Shown in pieces: positions 1 through 7,634 of a stretch of DNA of 24,125 nucleotides (within the stretch, counting starts at the first letter, position 1; every line of letters starts with the position of its first letter). The position numbers and the translations under genes are program-made. A model generated the notes under the pieces. The model saw only the letters and a list, made by a program, of their open reading frames with translations. It made no database searches and was not told the origin of the DNA. The DNA is from JAPYWM01 sp964489015 (GTDB lineage Bacteria > Bacteroidota > Bacteroidia > SpSt-205), in NCBI GenBank assembly GCA_964489015.1, contig CAZAXD010000029.1, positions 1 through 24,125 on the forward strand, given 5' to 3'.

Positions 1-1375
1 AAAATCCCGTTCACGTTGACTAAGCGAAGATCGTTTCTAGCTCCGCCTGGAAACGGCGCCATGGCTACCCACGAGCCGGTGGCGACATTGAAGTAGTAAT
101 ACTGACTAGTAGCGCCGGAGCAACAACAAGGGGAATGCCCCCCGTAACATAAATCCGTCCCCGCCCTGGATCTGCGGCGGCCCAGCCCTCAACCTGCGTT
201 ACCGGGCAGTTAGCCAACGGGGTCCAGGTACCTCCACTCAAATCATACGCCCAAACGTCCTGCGTACACCTACTCGCTGTCAAGCCAGTACCCGCATACA
301 ATTTGCCTCCTAAACAAGCCAAAAAAGGATAATGCCTACCCCCTCCTGGATAATTAGAAAGCAAGCTCCAACTGTTGCTACCCGGATTATAGCGTAGCAC
401 CTCACTCAAATAAGTCCAGCCGCCATCTCTTCCTCCAAGCACATAACCGTACTGCCCATCACTGGTCCCAGCACACCCCCACCGCGAAGTGGGCAAATTG
501 GCTATTTGAGTCCAGGTATTGGTAGCCGGATTATACCGATAACAGTCAGCATAAACAGGACCATACTGCCCTCCCCCCACATAAATCTGCCCTCCAAGCA
601 CAAAGCAGAAAGGATACGCGCGAGCAGCGCCCGGAAAATTTGCCTTTTGCGTCCACTGCCCCGTGTAAGGATCCCACTCCCACCAGTCCTTAAAGGAAAC
701 AATACCATCGTCCCCCAGACCCATATACACCTTGCCATTTACGCTGGCAATTGGATAATTATTTCTCCCAGATATCGCAGCCGGCGGATTTGGAAGAGAT
801 GCCCAGCTGTTTGGTGCAGTACAGGGATTATAGCTACCCACCTCCACTACCTGCACATTTGACACCACCACCAGCCCACAGGCCTCCGCCTTTACCCGGT
901 AGTAGTACGTCCCACATGAACCCGTATTGACCACGTAGCTCGTCACATTGCCAACGTTGAGATTATTGTAGCCGCTCACAAAGTTCGTAAACTGCGGGTC
1001 TCTCGCCACATCCAGGTAGTACGTCGTCACCCCCGGATAGCTCGTCCAGTTTGCCGTAAAAACACCGCCCGATACGCCCGTCGCCGACAAAGCCGTCAGA
1101 CTACCCCCACTCCCGCCCGGCAAAATCGGCACCCACTGCGTGCCGTCGTAGTACTCGCACCGATCACAATCTACGTTGTAAATCAACAGCGAGCGCGCCG
1201 GACCCGCAATCGCATCTCGCTGGGCTGTCGTTAGCCGCGGTATCAGCACGCCTCTCTGTGTGTCAAAAACCTCCAGCCGCGCCTACGGATGAGGCGCTGA
1301 CGTGCCAATGCCAACGTTTTGACCCAGCACTAAGCTCACCAACAAGCCTAATGAAATAAGTACACGCCGTTTCAT
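1..1375 (-). pseudogene. Broken Kelch-repeat / fibronectin-III surface protein (3' end outside window)
   Basis: Reading from ATG at 1375 gives a signal peptide (MKRRVLISLGLLVSLVLGQ) and the start of a Bacteroidota surface-protein N-terminus (NVGIGTSAPHP). A TAG at 1285-1283 (codon 31) interrupts it. The same frame continues as ARLEVFDTQRGVLIPRL, then a 'YYDGTQWVPI' segment, a fibronectin-III-like domain and about five Kelch-type blades (repeats of GG.IYV..G....... YNP.T..W). The uninterrupted part is 1249-65 (394 codons from an internal GTG). Near the 3' end, the G-run opposite C138-143 puts the reading one base out. In the shifted frame the blade resumes as HSPCCCSGATSQYYYFNVAT and stays open to the window edge, so about 50 further residues are visible. 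The role is probably a secreted or surface-bound beta-propeller; the ligand is unknown. The lesions could be true decay or assembly errors. The family call is firm. Confidence 0.8.
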
Positions 1376-1382
1376 ATCACGA

Positions 1383-1412
1383 CAAAGATACAAAAAAAAC
1401 ACACAAAAGCAA
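1383..1412 (-). promoter_or_regulatory. Bacteroidota-type promoter of the Kelch gene
   Basis: On the minus strand TTG (1412-1410), exactly 19 nt, then TATCTTTG (1390-1383). This matches the known Bacteroidetes pattern TTG-N19-TAnnTTTG. The box ends 7 nt before the ATG at 1375, so little or no leader is expected. A T8 tract lies in the spacer. Confidence 0.7.
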
Positions 1413-1420
1413 GCCCCTCC

Positions 1421-2530
1421 TCACTCCACCTGCCAAAGCTGGGCCGCTAAAAAAGCAGCGCCGCTCTCCACCACCAGGGTGCCCTCCGGGAGGCGCTGGG
1501 ATCGCACCAGGGCCAGCGTGTCTACAAAAGTCACATCCACCGCCTCCGGGTAAAAAATGGTATCCGCCTCAGCCCGAAAGACGTAGTACCGATTCCCATG
1601 AAAAGCAAGAGCCGCTTGCGGGAGCACAAAGGCCTTCCCTTCTAAAGTCGTTACATACCCCTCTACCGGCACCCCTGCCGGGATCGCATAACTCGGCACG
1701 CGTAGGGGAACGTGGGCAATCAGACGCGTGCCGCCGGAGTCTTGGACAGGCGCTACGTACTCTATCCGCGTCTCGACAGAAGCCGCCTGCGGAAGAGCGG
1801 GTAAACGAACGGTCATAACCATACCAGACCGAATCCAGGCCAGATCCTGCTCAGTTAGATAAAAATCCGCATGCAGGTCCGCTAAGTTGATGATTCGCGC
1901 TAGCTCCGTCTCAGGCCGAACATACTGGCCCAAGACCACCCCCACATGCATAATGCTCCCACTTAGCAGCGCCCGAATCGGAACTAAGCCCAGGCGTCCA
2001 CTCGTATCAGGACTGAGACGAAGGTAGCCCAGCTGATCCCGCAAAACCTGTAATTGAACCTTAGTCTGGCTCCAATTGCGCCGCGCCTGCTCTAGCTCAA
2101 ACTGCGTGGTAGCGCCTTGCGTGAATAAACTCTCCACCTGACTAAGTCGCACCTCCGCTAAACGCAGCTGCTGATAGGTTTCTGCATAGCGCCGCTGCAG
2201 GTCTATCGCACCCGGAGCATATAACCAGAAACATATATCCCCCGTTTGCACTTGCTGCCCCTCTCGAATTAAGATCGCTTCGATTTTGCCTTCTAGCGGC
2301 GCATGCAGATTCGCCTGGGAATGCGACAAAACGACGGTCTTTCCCCAAAGTCGACGCTTTCGATAAACTGCCTCGAGCTCGAGACGCCTTAGACGAATAT
2401 TAGCCCCTCGCACCTGCTCCGCCGACAAACGAACCTCCTTCAGCTCTGAAGGGATAGCTTCCATCGATGAGCTAGTAAAACAGCTCGTCAAGAGTAGGCT
2501 AAAATTGAAAATAAATAAACGGCTGGACAT
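1421..2530 (-). CDS. RND/HlyD-type periplasmic adaptor lipoprotein
   Basis: A membrane-fusion adaptor of about 369 aa. The N-terminus MSSRLFIFNFSLLLTSC carries a lipobox with Cys17, so it is probably a lipoprotein anchored in the envelope. The order is as in CusB/AcrA-like adaptors: a first lipoyl half (LHAPLEGKIEAILIREGQQV), a long alpha-helical hairpin rich in Q, R, L and E, a second lipoyl half (ALLSGSIMHVGVVLGQYV), a beta-barrel domain (ADFYLTEQDLAWIRSGM) and a membrane-proximal domain. ATG 2530 is chosen because it starts the signal peptide; GTG 2563 and ATG 2536 are alternatives in the same frame. It overlaps the end of the MBOAT gene by 32 nt, implying coupled translation. No RND pump or outer-membrane factor gene follows, so its transport partner is outside the window or it serves the acyltransferase cluster. 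The family is well supported; the substrate is unknown. Confidence 0.85.
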   Translation of the reverse strand: MSSRLFIFNFSLLLTSCFTSSSMEAIPSELKEVRLSAEQVRGANIRLRRLELEAVYRKRRLWGKTVVLSHSQANLHAPLEGKIEAILIREGQQVQTGDICFWLYAPGAIDLQRRYAETYQQLRLAEVRLSQVESLFTQGATTQFELEQARRNWSQTKVQLQVLRDQLGYLRLSPDTSGRLGLVPIRALLSGSIMHVGVVLGQYVRPETELARIINLADLHADFYLTEQDLAWIRSGMVMTVRLPALPQAASVETRIEYVAPVQDSGGTRLIAHVPLRVPSYAIPAGVPVEGYVTTLEGKAFVLPQAALAFHGNRYYVFRAEADTIFYPEAVDVTFVDTLALVRSQRLPEGTLVVESGAAFLAAQLWQVE

Positions 2531-3971
2531 AAGCATGTCGCATTTGTAGTATAAGCTGCACACACACCATAAATACCACTAAACGAACAACCCAGGGAAG
2601 TCTTACAAATAAATCCTCTACCTGCAAGATCCGGCTCATTGGTAAAAAATGCAAAAAATAACCCAATCCCATAGCTACCAGGAAGTAGGGCCTCGCCTGG
2701 ATAAACGGCACCACATAAGCAGCATCTAAGCTACCGAGCTGCGCAAAAACGGCCAATGCACTGCTAAAGTCCTTGGCTCTAAAAAAGACCCACAACGCTA
2801 ACACCTCATGAAAGGTAAGCAACCATCCCAGGGCCCGTCGCCACAGGACCTTAGGCACCGCATCGCCTCTAATGCCCACGAGCCGTTCTAACGCCAGCCC
2901 CAGCCCATGTAGCCCTCCCCACGCTACAAAGCGCCAGGAAGCCCCATGCCACAGACCGCCAATCAGCATAGTCAAAAAAAGATTCAAGTAGGTGCGCCAG
3001 GTTCCCTTACGGTTTCCACCTAGAGGAATATATAAGTAATCTCGGAGCCAGCTCGAGAGGCTTATATGCCAACGCCGCCAAAACTGCGTAAGAGACACAC
3101 TTCTATAGGGCTTATCAAAATTAACTCCAAAATCAAAACCCATCATACGCGCTATCCCTATCGCGATATCACTATAGCCCGAGAAGTCACAAAAAATCTG
3201 AAGACCATACCCATAAATAGCCATAAGGTTTTCGAAGCCACTATAACTAGCTGGCTGCGCAAAGATAAGGTCATTGTACTGGGCAATATAATCGGCAATA
3301 AGGACCTTCTTGATGAGGCCCTGGATAATAAGCCACAAGCCGCTAGCCACGATGCGCTCATCCTGAGGCAAGGTAAAGCTTCTAAACTGCGGTAGAATGT
3401 GCGCAGCTCTTACAATAGGCCCCGCCACGATATGCGGAAAAAAGGATATATACAAAGCATAATCCCGGAAATTAGCCACAGGGGCATGCCCGCGATATAG
3501 ATCTACCGCATAGCTTATCATGTGAAAGGTATAAAAAGATATTCCAACTGGCAGAAATATATCTAATACATCAGGCTTATAGCCCAGTAAAGAGCCGACA
3601 GACTCAAGCAGAAAGTTAGTATATTTGTAATAGGCTAGCAAAGCCAAGGGAAACACAAGGCTAAGGGTCAGCCAAAATTTTTTCCAGGCCGGTCTTCGAG
3701 CCCGATATAGCAGCGAGGTCGTAAAGTGGGATACCAGCAGGGTGCCCAGAAAAACCAAAACGAAACTACCGGTGCTCTTGTAATAAAAGAATATCGAAAA
3801 ACCTAGGAGGGTCCACAAGGCGGCGGCTCGATGTCCTCTCTGCATAAAAAGACCATGAACAGCCATGATGAGAAGCAGCCATACCCAAAAAGTCAAAGTG
3901 GGAAAAATGAGCGGCGAATCGGGTTGGTACAAGAAAAGTTGACGAGCGATCTCTAACCAGTCAAGGCGCAT
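2499..3971 (-). CDS. MBOAT-family O-acyltransferase (AlgI/PatA-like)
   Basis: A 490-aa polytopic membrane protein with the hallmarks of bacterial MBOAT acyltransferases: LPVGISFYTFHMISYAVDLY near 140-160, FFPHIVAGPIVRA near 177-189, FCDFSGYSDIAIGIARMMG near 260-278, FWRRWHISLSSWLRDYLYIP with His302, and GGLWHGASW with the expected catalytic His342. The family moves acyl groups across the inner membrane and works with an SGNH-type partner to O-acylate extracellular polysaccharide or peptidoglycan. Such a partner is the gene just upstream, and the two frames overlap by 11 nt. The start at 3971 gives a normal family length. The acceptor glycan cannot be told from the sequence. Confidence 0.93.
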   Translation of the reverse strand: MRLDWLEIARQLFLYQPDSPLIFPTLTFWVWLLLIMAVHGLFMQRGHRAAALWTLLGFSIFFYYKSTGSFVLVFLGTLLVSHFTTSLLYRARRPAWKKFWLTLSLVFPLALLAYYKYTNFLLESVGSLLGYKPDVLDIFLPVGISFYTFHMISYAVDLYRGHAPVANFRDYALYISFFPHIVAGPIVRAAHILPQFRSFTLPQDERIVASGLWLIIQGLIKKVLIADYIAQYNDLIFAQPASYSGFENLMAIYGYGLQIFCDFSGYSDIAIGIARMMGFDFGVNFDKPYRSVSLTQFWRRWHISLSSWLRDYLYIPLGGNRKGTWRTYLNLFLTMLIGGLWHGASWRFVAWGGLHGLGLALERLVGIRGDAVPKVLWRRALGWLLTFHEVLALWVFFRAKDFSSALAVFAQLGSLDAAYVVPFIQARPYFLVAMGLGYFLHFLPMSRILQVEDLFVRLPWVVRLVVFMVCVQLILQMRHAYVQPFIYFQF

Positions 3972-4755
3972 GGGGCTTTAGGAGCCAAGTTTGGGCGGGC
4001 TTAGAGAGGGCACCGAGTGGGGGGGGCGTCTGAGGCAGATCCACAGGTACCAGCGCCGAATCGCGTAGGTAAAAAGCCAAGCTATCCGCCCAGCGGTAGG
4101 CCGAGGGGGGAGTCGGATGGGCGCCATCTTTTTCGCGCTCATACGTGAGCCTATAGGACGCAAAAAAACGACCGGGCCCGACCGTTGCTGCGATGAGATC
4201 ATTGATCCCGGTGTCTTCCGCCCAGTTCGGAGGACCAATCCAAACGTAGGGATGCGAGCCAACTTTGGCTAAGATTCGCTCAAGGTAGGGCCTACGCTGT
4301 GCGATGTGCGGAATAAATAATTCGTTTCCACCGAGGCAAATCAAAACGTAGTCAGGATTGAGGGTAGCCAGAAGGGTGTCTAACGTATCGGACTTAGCCC
4401 ACCAAATAAGGTTGGAGCTTGGCCAGATCACGCTGTACAGCTTAGCCCCGCCTTCCTTGAGCCAACGCGCCAAACGGAGTCGCAGCCACTCGGCCATGGA
4501 GTCCCCAATCAAAAGCACAACAAGCCCCGTCGTGTCAGGCCGAGCCTTTCGCACCCGAAGCGGCGGACGAACCGAAACCGTCAGGACCGTTCGCCACTGA
4601 ATAGTATCTAACGGGTCAACCTCTCGGATTTCTGGCAAGGAAAAAGACTCCCAATCAGAGGGCCACCACCGCCCTATGGCAGCACTAAGAAAAAAGAGCA
4701 AGCTCAGCAAAAACAAAAGCCATCCCCGCCAGTAGGGGACAAAGGCAAATTTCAT
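3961..4755 (-). CDS. Membrane-anchored SGNH/GDSL-type hydrolase, MBOAT partner
   Basis: A 264-aa protein with one N-terminal transmembrane segment (about residues 11-27), so the rest should be periplasmic. SGNH blocks are complete: IGDSMAEW with nucleophile Ser86, LGGNELF with Asn144, and DGAHP with Asp210 and His213. Proteins of this type, next to an MBOAT protein, transfer or remove acyl groups on cell-surface glycans (compare AlgJ/AlgX and PatB). The downstream MBOAT start lies inside this gene, 11 nt before its end. It begins 20 nt after the small helical gene and has no promoter box of its own, so it is probably transcribed from the promoter at 5023-5051. The fold is clear; transferase versus esterase is not. 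Confidence 0.85.
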   Translation of the reverse strand: MKFAFVPYWRGWLLFLLSLLFFLSAAIGRWWPSDWESFSLPEIREVDPLDTIQWRTVLTVSVRPPLRVRKARPDTTGLVVLLIGDSMAEWLRLRLARWLKEGGAKLYSVIWPSSNLIWWAKSDTLDTLLATLNPDYVLICLGGNELFIPHIAQRRPYLERILAKVGSHPYVWIGPPNWAEDTGINDLIAATVGPGRFFASYRLTYEREKDGAHPTPPSAYRWADSLAFYLRDSALVPVDLPQTPPPLGALSKPAQTWLLKPHAP

Positions 4756-4775
4756 GAGCGGCTAGCTACACCCAA

Positions 4776-5015
4776 TCAGTTTAGGGACGCAACCCGTAGA
4801 AGGATACGCTGTAGCTTGATAAGGTCAAGGTCTGTGAAATTTCGCATGCCTTTGCGTTCTAAATCCCGAAGAACATCCAGCGACTGGAGAAGCTCCATCT
4901 CGCCAAAGGCACAACTGCCCGTCGCTTTGAGTCGGTTTAGTTCGAGCGTTAGGATTCGACGAGCATAACGCATCTGCATTTCTAATTCCATCGGATCGAC
5001 CTGAGTGAGGGTCAT
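4776..5015 (-). CDS. Small helical protein of unknown function (79 aa)
   Basis: Not recognised. From ATG 5015 it reads MTLTQVDPMELEMQMRYARR and continues as a mostly alpha-helical, Leu/Arg/Glu-rich cytosolic protein with one Cys (ATGSCAFGE) and no signal peptide or membrane segment. ATG 5015 is preferred over in-frame starts upstream because it lies 7 nt after a good -7 box (TATATTTG), and an upstream start would read through the promoter. It is the first gene of the SGNH-MBOAT-adaptor operon, with only 20 nt to the next start. A regulatory or scaffold role is possible, but nothing in the sequence shows one. Confidence 0.6.
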   Translation of the reverse strand: MTLTQVDPMELEMQMRYARRILTLELNRLKATGSCAFGEMELLQSLDVLRDLERKGMRNFTDLDLIKLQRILLRVASLN

Positions 5016-5022
5016 ACCTCCG

Positions 5023-5051
5023 CAAATATATACAATATTTATCAATGTCAA
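5023..5051 (-). promoter_or_regulatory. Promoter of the small protein-SGNH-MBOAT-adaptor operon
   Basis: Minus strand TTG (5051-5049), 18 nt, TATATTTG (5030-5023), ending 7 nt before ATG 5015. The TTG overlaps the TGA stop (5050-5048) of the upstream DUF3365 gene. The TAnnTTTG box is an exact match to the known consensus. Confidence 0.7.
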
Positions 5052-5629
5052 GGAGCTCGACTCTCCAATACCCACAGCCCCCGAAGCTCCCCCAGCGTAA
5101 AACCCGTAGCTTTATCTCCGGGATAGCGGCGCCTAATCTCCGCTAAGGCCGGCCCATCTAAATCAGCAGGCTGACCATGACATTTGAGGCACGTCGGCAT
5201 CATAATGTATATCGGTCGATAATACCGCCAACCGGTAGGTAAACTTCGCAAAACAGGTGCTTTCGTTTGTGTGCTCGCAAAATAGTTAAACACCGACTCA
5301 TCGACCGTATCACGAAATCTACTTTTAGGATTACGGTTTTTTGCTGCCAGACGCTGCATATAATAAACGCCCCTATCTACAAAAGTTAGCGTCTCAGCTG
5401 CCTGATGACAATACCGCACAGCCCCCGCCCAACCTTCTTTCTGAGCCACCGCCAAAAGCCGCTCTAAAAGAAGCTGCTGCCGTGCGGTTGTGAGACTATC
5501 CCCCATAGCCTGTATCGCGGAGAGCCCTTCCAAAGAGTCAGTGTCGGCTGCTGGGGCCTCCGTAGCTTGGCTAGGCCGCTTTGCACAGCCCCCGAGGATC
5601 ACCAAGATTCCCAGCCAGACCCACCGCAT
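5048..5629 (-). CDS. DUF3365 (Tll0287-like) c-type haem lipoprotein
   Basis: 193 aa from ATG 5629. The signal MRWVWLGILVILGGC gives a lipoprotein with Cys15. A linker rich in A, T and D follows, then a helical domain with AVRYCHQAAETL, a segment typical of DUF3365 (LAAKNRNPKSR, ...PIYIMMPTCLKCHG), a CxxCH haem-attachment motif at 147-151 and a C-terminal GDKATGFTLGELRGLW segment as in Tll0287-type proteins. The likely role is a haem-based sensor or electron-transfer protein on the periplasmic side of a membrane. An upstream TTG at 5647 would add MFVFLD but lies in the promoter box. The gene stands between a dead phosphatase and the acyltransferase operon; no cytochrome maturation genes are visible. 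Confidence 0.8.
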   Translation of the reverse strand: MRWVWLGILVILGGCAKRPSQATEAPAADTDSLEGLSAIQAMGDSLTTARQQLLLERLLAVAQKEGWAGAVRYCHQAAETLTFVDRGVYYMQRLAAKNRNPKSRFRDTVDESVFNYFASTQTKAPVLRSLPTGWRYYRPIYIMMPTCLKCHGQPADLDGPALAEIRRRYPGDKATGFTLGELRGLWVLESRAP

Positions 5630-5632
5630 GTC

Positions 5633-5640
5633 CAAAAATA
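5633..5640 (-). promoter_or_regulatory. -7 box of the DUF3365 gene
   Basis: TATTTTTG on the minus strand (consensus TAnnTTTG), ending only 3 nt before ATG 5629. No clear TTG is found at the usual distance upstream, so the call rests on the -7 box and its position. Confidence 0.5.
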
Positions 5641-5672
5641 CAAACAACTACATTGATATAGCTTCCTCCGTA

Positions 5673-6622
5673 CTAAACCCACTGAATCCCGACTACGGTC
5701 ACGTCCTCGACCTGGGGCGTAGCCCCTTTCCAACCTTCAAAAGCATCTGTTAGGCGCAGAATCTGCTGCGGAGGCTCGAGACAAGCGATCTCTCGTAAGA
5801 GGCTCCGAAAGGCCTTAGAACCAAGCTTTTTCCGATGCGGTCCCCCCATTTGATCGCTGTACCCATCCGTCGCTAGGTACAGCATCGTCCCACTAGGAAC
5901 CTCTATGGTCTGCGCCGTGAAGGACTTGACTTCTTCGGCGTAACCGACAGGTTGTCGGTCGCCCTTTAGCTCGATTAGGTCATCCGGCTTCGCTATGAGC
6001 AAGGCGCGATTGCCGCCAGAAAACTGAATCGCGGCAGGATTCGCCTTACTCAGGCGAATAAGGGCAATGTCCATCCCGTCCCGCAGCGCTTTTCCGCGGT
6101 CCACGGCCAGTCTTTCTACGATGATTTGCCTCGTTCGGTCTAAAATTTGATTCGTTTCTGTGAGCTTTTCATCGCGCACCGAGCGCGTCAGAGCCGTACT
6201 GCACAAAACGCTCATCTGCCACAAATACATACTCAGGCGTCTCCTCTAGCTAGTAGAAATCCCCCGCTACAATATCTCTCGGAAGGTACAGCACAAAGGA
6301 GCTAGGCAAACAGCGATACCACGACTCCATCGATGGCAGAAGCGCCTGCTGAATCCGCTTGGCATAATTGATGCTATCTAAAATGTCGCGATTTTTCTCC
6401 TCGATGACCTGTTTTTGATCTTCGACTATGCGCTTTTGCTGCTCAATCTCTTCCTTCGCAGTCTCAATGATACGCTTCTGACGACGAGTGATCACCAGCG
6501 TGCAATAAGTCAAGCCTAATAGTCCCAATACGGCCATGGCCACCGCCGCTATAAGGTATATCCATAATCGCTGACGCTCGGGCACGCGCCTCCGCCTGGG
6601 CTATCTCTAGTTGGTGCTTAGT
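5673..6622 (-). pseudogene. Decayed SpoIIE/PP2C-type phosphatase
   Basis: Two reading frames together make a membrane-anchored Bacteroidota SpoIIE-like phosphatase. Frame one (6585-6250) has a transmembrane segment (WIYLIAAVAMAVLGLLGL), a coiled coil (IETAKEEIEQQKRIVEDQKQ), then DILDSINYAKRIQQALLPS and DIVAGDFY, the normal start of the catalytic domain. It stops at TAG 6252-6250, where the family has Trp. Reading through gives LEETPEYVFVA, then the frame jumps at about 6216 to MSVLCSTALTRSVRDEKLTE and runs to the normal end (VEDVTVVGIQWV, stop 5673). The expected DCTGHGVPGAF segment, holding a metal-binding Asp, is missing. At the 5' side QLEIAQAEARA (6613 on) is in another frame, separated by an extra C at about 6580, and everything further upstream is lost. 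With several independent lesions I infer a true pseudogene. Confidence 0.8.
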
Positions 6623-6640
6623 TTACATACAGTATCTTTG
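6611..6640 (+). promoter_or_regulatory. Promoter of the phosphoglucose/phosphomannose isomerase gene
   Basis: TTG (6611-6613), exactly 19 nt, TATCTTTG (6633-6640), then only 4 nt (TTCA) to ATG 6645. It is one of the two best matches to the Bacteroidetes consensus in the window and lies in the decayed 5' end of the neighbouring phosphatase. Confidence 0.8.
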
Positions 6641-6644
6641 TTCA

Positions 6645-7634
6645 ATGTGGGATTGGATAAGGGCCTTGCCTCAGCAGTGGGAAAAAGCTTTAGCTTATGA
6701 AGTAGCGGATTTACCGGAGCGGGCTTATAGTCAGATTGTAACTGTGGGGATGGGCGGCTCTGCTTTTGGTGCCGAGGTCGCCGCGGCATGGGCTCAGCAG
6801 CACAGTTCTATTCCTTGGCGAATCCTCCGAGATTATACTCTGCCCCAGTGGGTAAATGCCCAAACGCTTGTCATAGCAGCTTCGTATTCGGGCACGACCG
6901 AAGAGACGCTCACTGCTACAGAAGAAGCGATCCGACGTGGCTGTCTAGTAGTGGGGCTTTCGAGTGGGGGCACCTTGGGGACCTGGGCTGAGGCAGGACA
7001 GCTGAGCCACTGGCTTGCGTTGCCAAGTGGCTACGCCCCACGCGCCGCCGTTCCCTACGCTATTGGGGCCCAGTTAGCTATTGCCGAAGCGGCCCGCCTC
7101 ATCCCCTCTACCTGGCGAGAGGAAAGCCGGGCCCTCTTCCGTGCCTTGCGCGGATCAAGCCATCCTAACTTTAGCCAGCTGCAAGCCCTAGCGAAGACCT
7201 GGACAGATCGCCTTATTGCCATTTATGCGCCGGAGCCTTATGCCCCGATTGCCCTACGCGCGCGCCAGCAAATCCAAGAAAACGCCAAACACCTAGCCTG
7301 GCACCATGTCATCCCGGAAATGAATCACAATGAGCTCGTGGGCCTAGAAAATCCCCTGTTATCTGAGCGGCTGGCTGTACTCCTTATCACTGGTCCCCAC
7401 ATGCATCCTCGGCATACTTTACGGATTGAATTTTTACTCAGGATTCTCGAGCGTCGCCATATTCCTTATGCCCTTATCGAGTCTCCACCTGACTTACCTT
7501 ACCTGGCTGCCCTGTTATGGGCCTTACATGCCGTAGATATCTTTTCCGTGTACTTGGCTGAAGCCCATAGCGTGGATCCGACACCCGTCCCGGTCATTGA
7601 CGAGCTCAAGCACTACCTTGCTCAAAAAGCCTGA
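6645..7634 (+). CDS. Bifunctional phosphoglucose/phosphomannose isomerase
   Basis: 329 aa, two SIS domains. It interconverts glucose-6-P and fructose-6-P, and mannose-6-P and fructose-6-P, in the cytosol. Seen: VGMGGSAFGAE (34-44), the sugar-phosphate loop SYSGTTEET (80-88), PSGYAPRAA (127-135), QENAK with Glu212, MNHNELVGLE with His228, and the C-terminal DPTPVPVIDELK with Lys322. Glu, His and Lys match in order the catalytic residues known in crenarchaeal PGI/PMI, and the Glu-His spacing of 16 is the same as there. The start is fixed by the promoter 4 nt upstream. This small enzyme type stands in for, or adds to, a classical Pgi and links to the gap-pgk operon 2 kb downstream. The next gene starts inside its 3' end. 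Confidence 0.92.
   Translation: MWDWIRALPQQWEKALAYEVADLPERAYSQIVTVGMGGSAFGAEVAAAWAQQHSSIPWRILRDYTLPQWVNAQTLVIAASYSGTTEETLTATEEAIRRGCLVVGLSSGGTLGTWAEAGQLSHWLALPSGYAPRAAVPYAIGAQLAIAEAARLIPSTWREESRALFRALRGSSHPNFSQLQALAKTWTDRLIAIYAPEPYAPIALRARQQIQENAKHLAWHHVIPEMNHNELVGLENPLLSERLAVLLITGPHMHPRHTLRIEFLLRILERRHIPYALIESPPDLPYLAALLWALHAVDIFSVYLAEAHSVDPTPVPVIDELKHYLAQKA

Noticed and set aside
502..862. Open frames opposite to and shifted within the Kelch gene
   Set aside because: Out-of-frame copies of Trp/Gly-rich Kelch repeats; no start signals.
3066..3395. Open frame of 109 codons on the plus strand
   Set aside because: It runs antisense to the conserved centre of the MBOAT gene, whose motifs are fully intact, and shows no recognisable domain.
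1283..6252. TAG used as a sense codon (recoding) because two genes have in-frame amber codons
   Set aside because: The two sites would need Ser and Trp respectively, and several intact genes (MBOAT, sprA, hmuS) end in TAG, so reassignment does not fit. Decay or sequence error is simpler.
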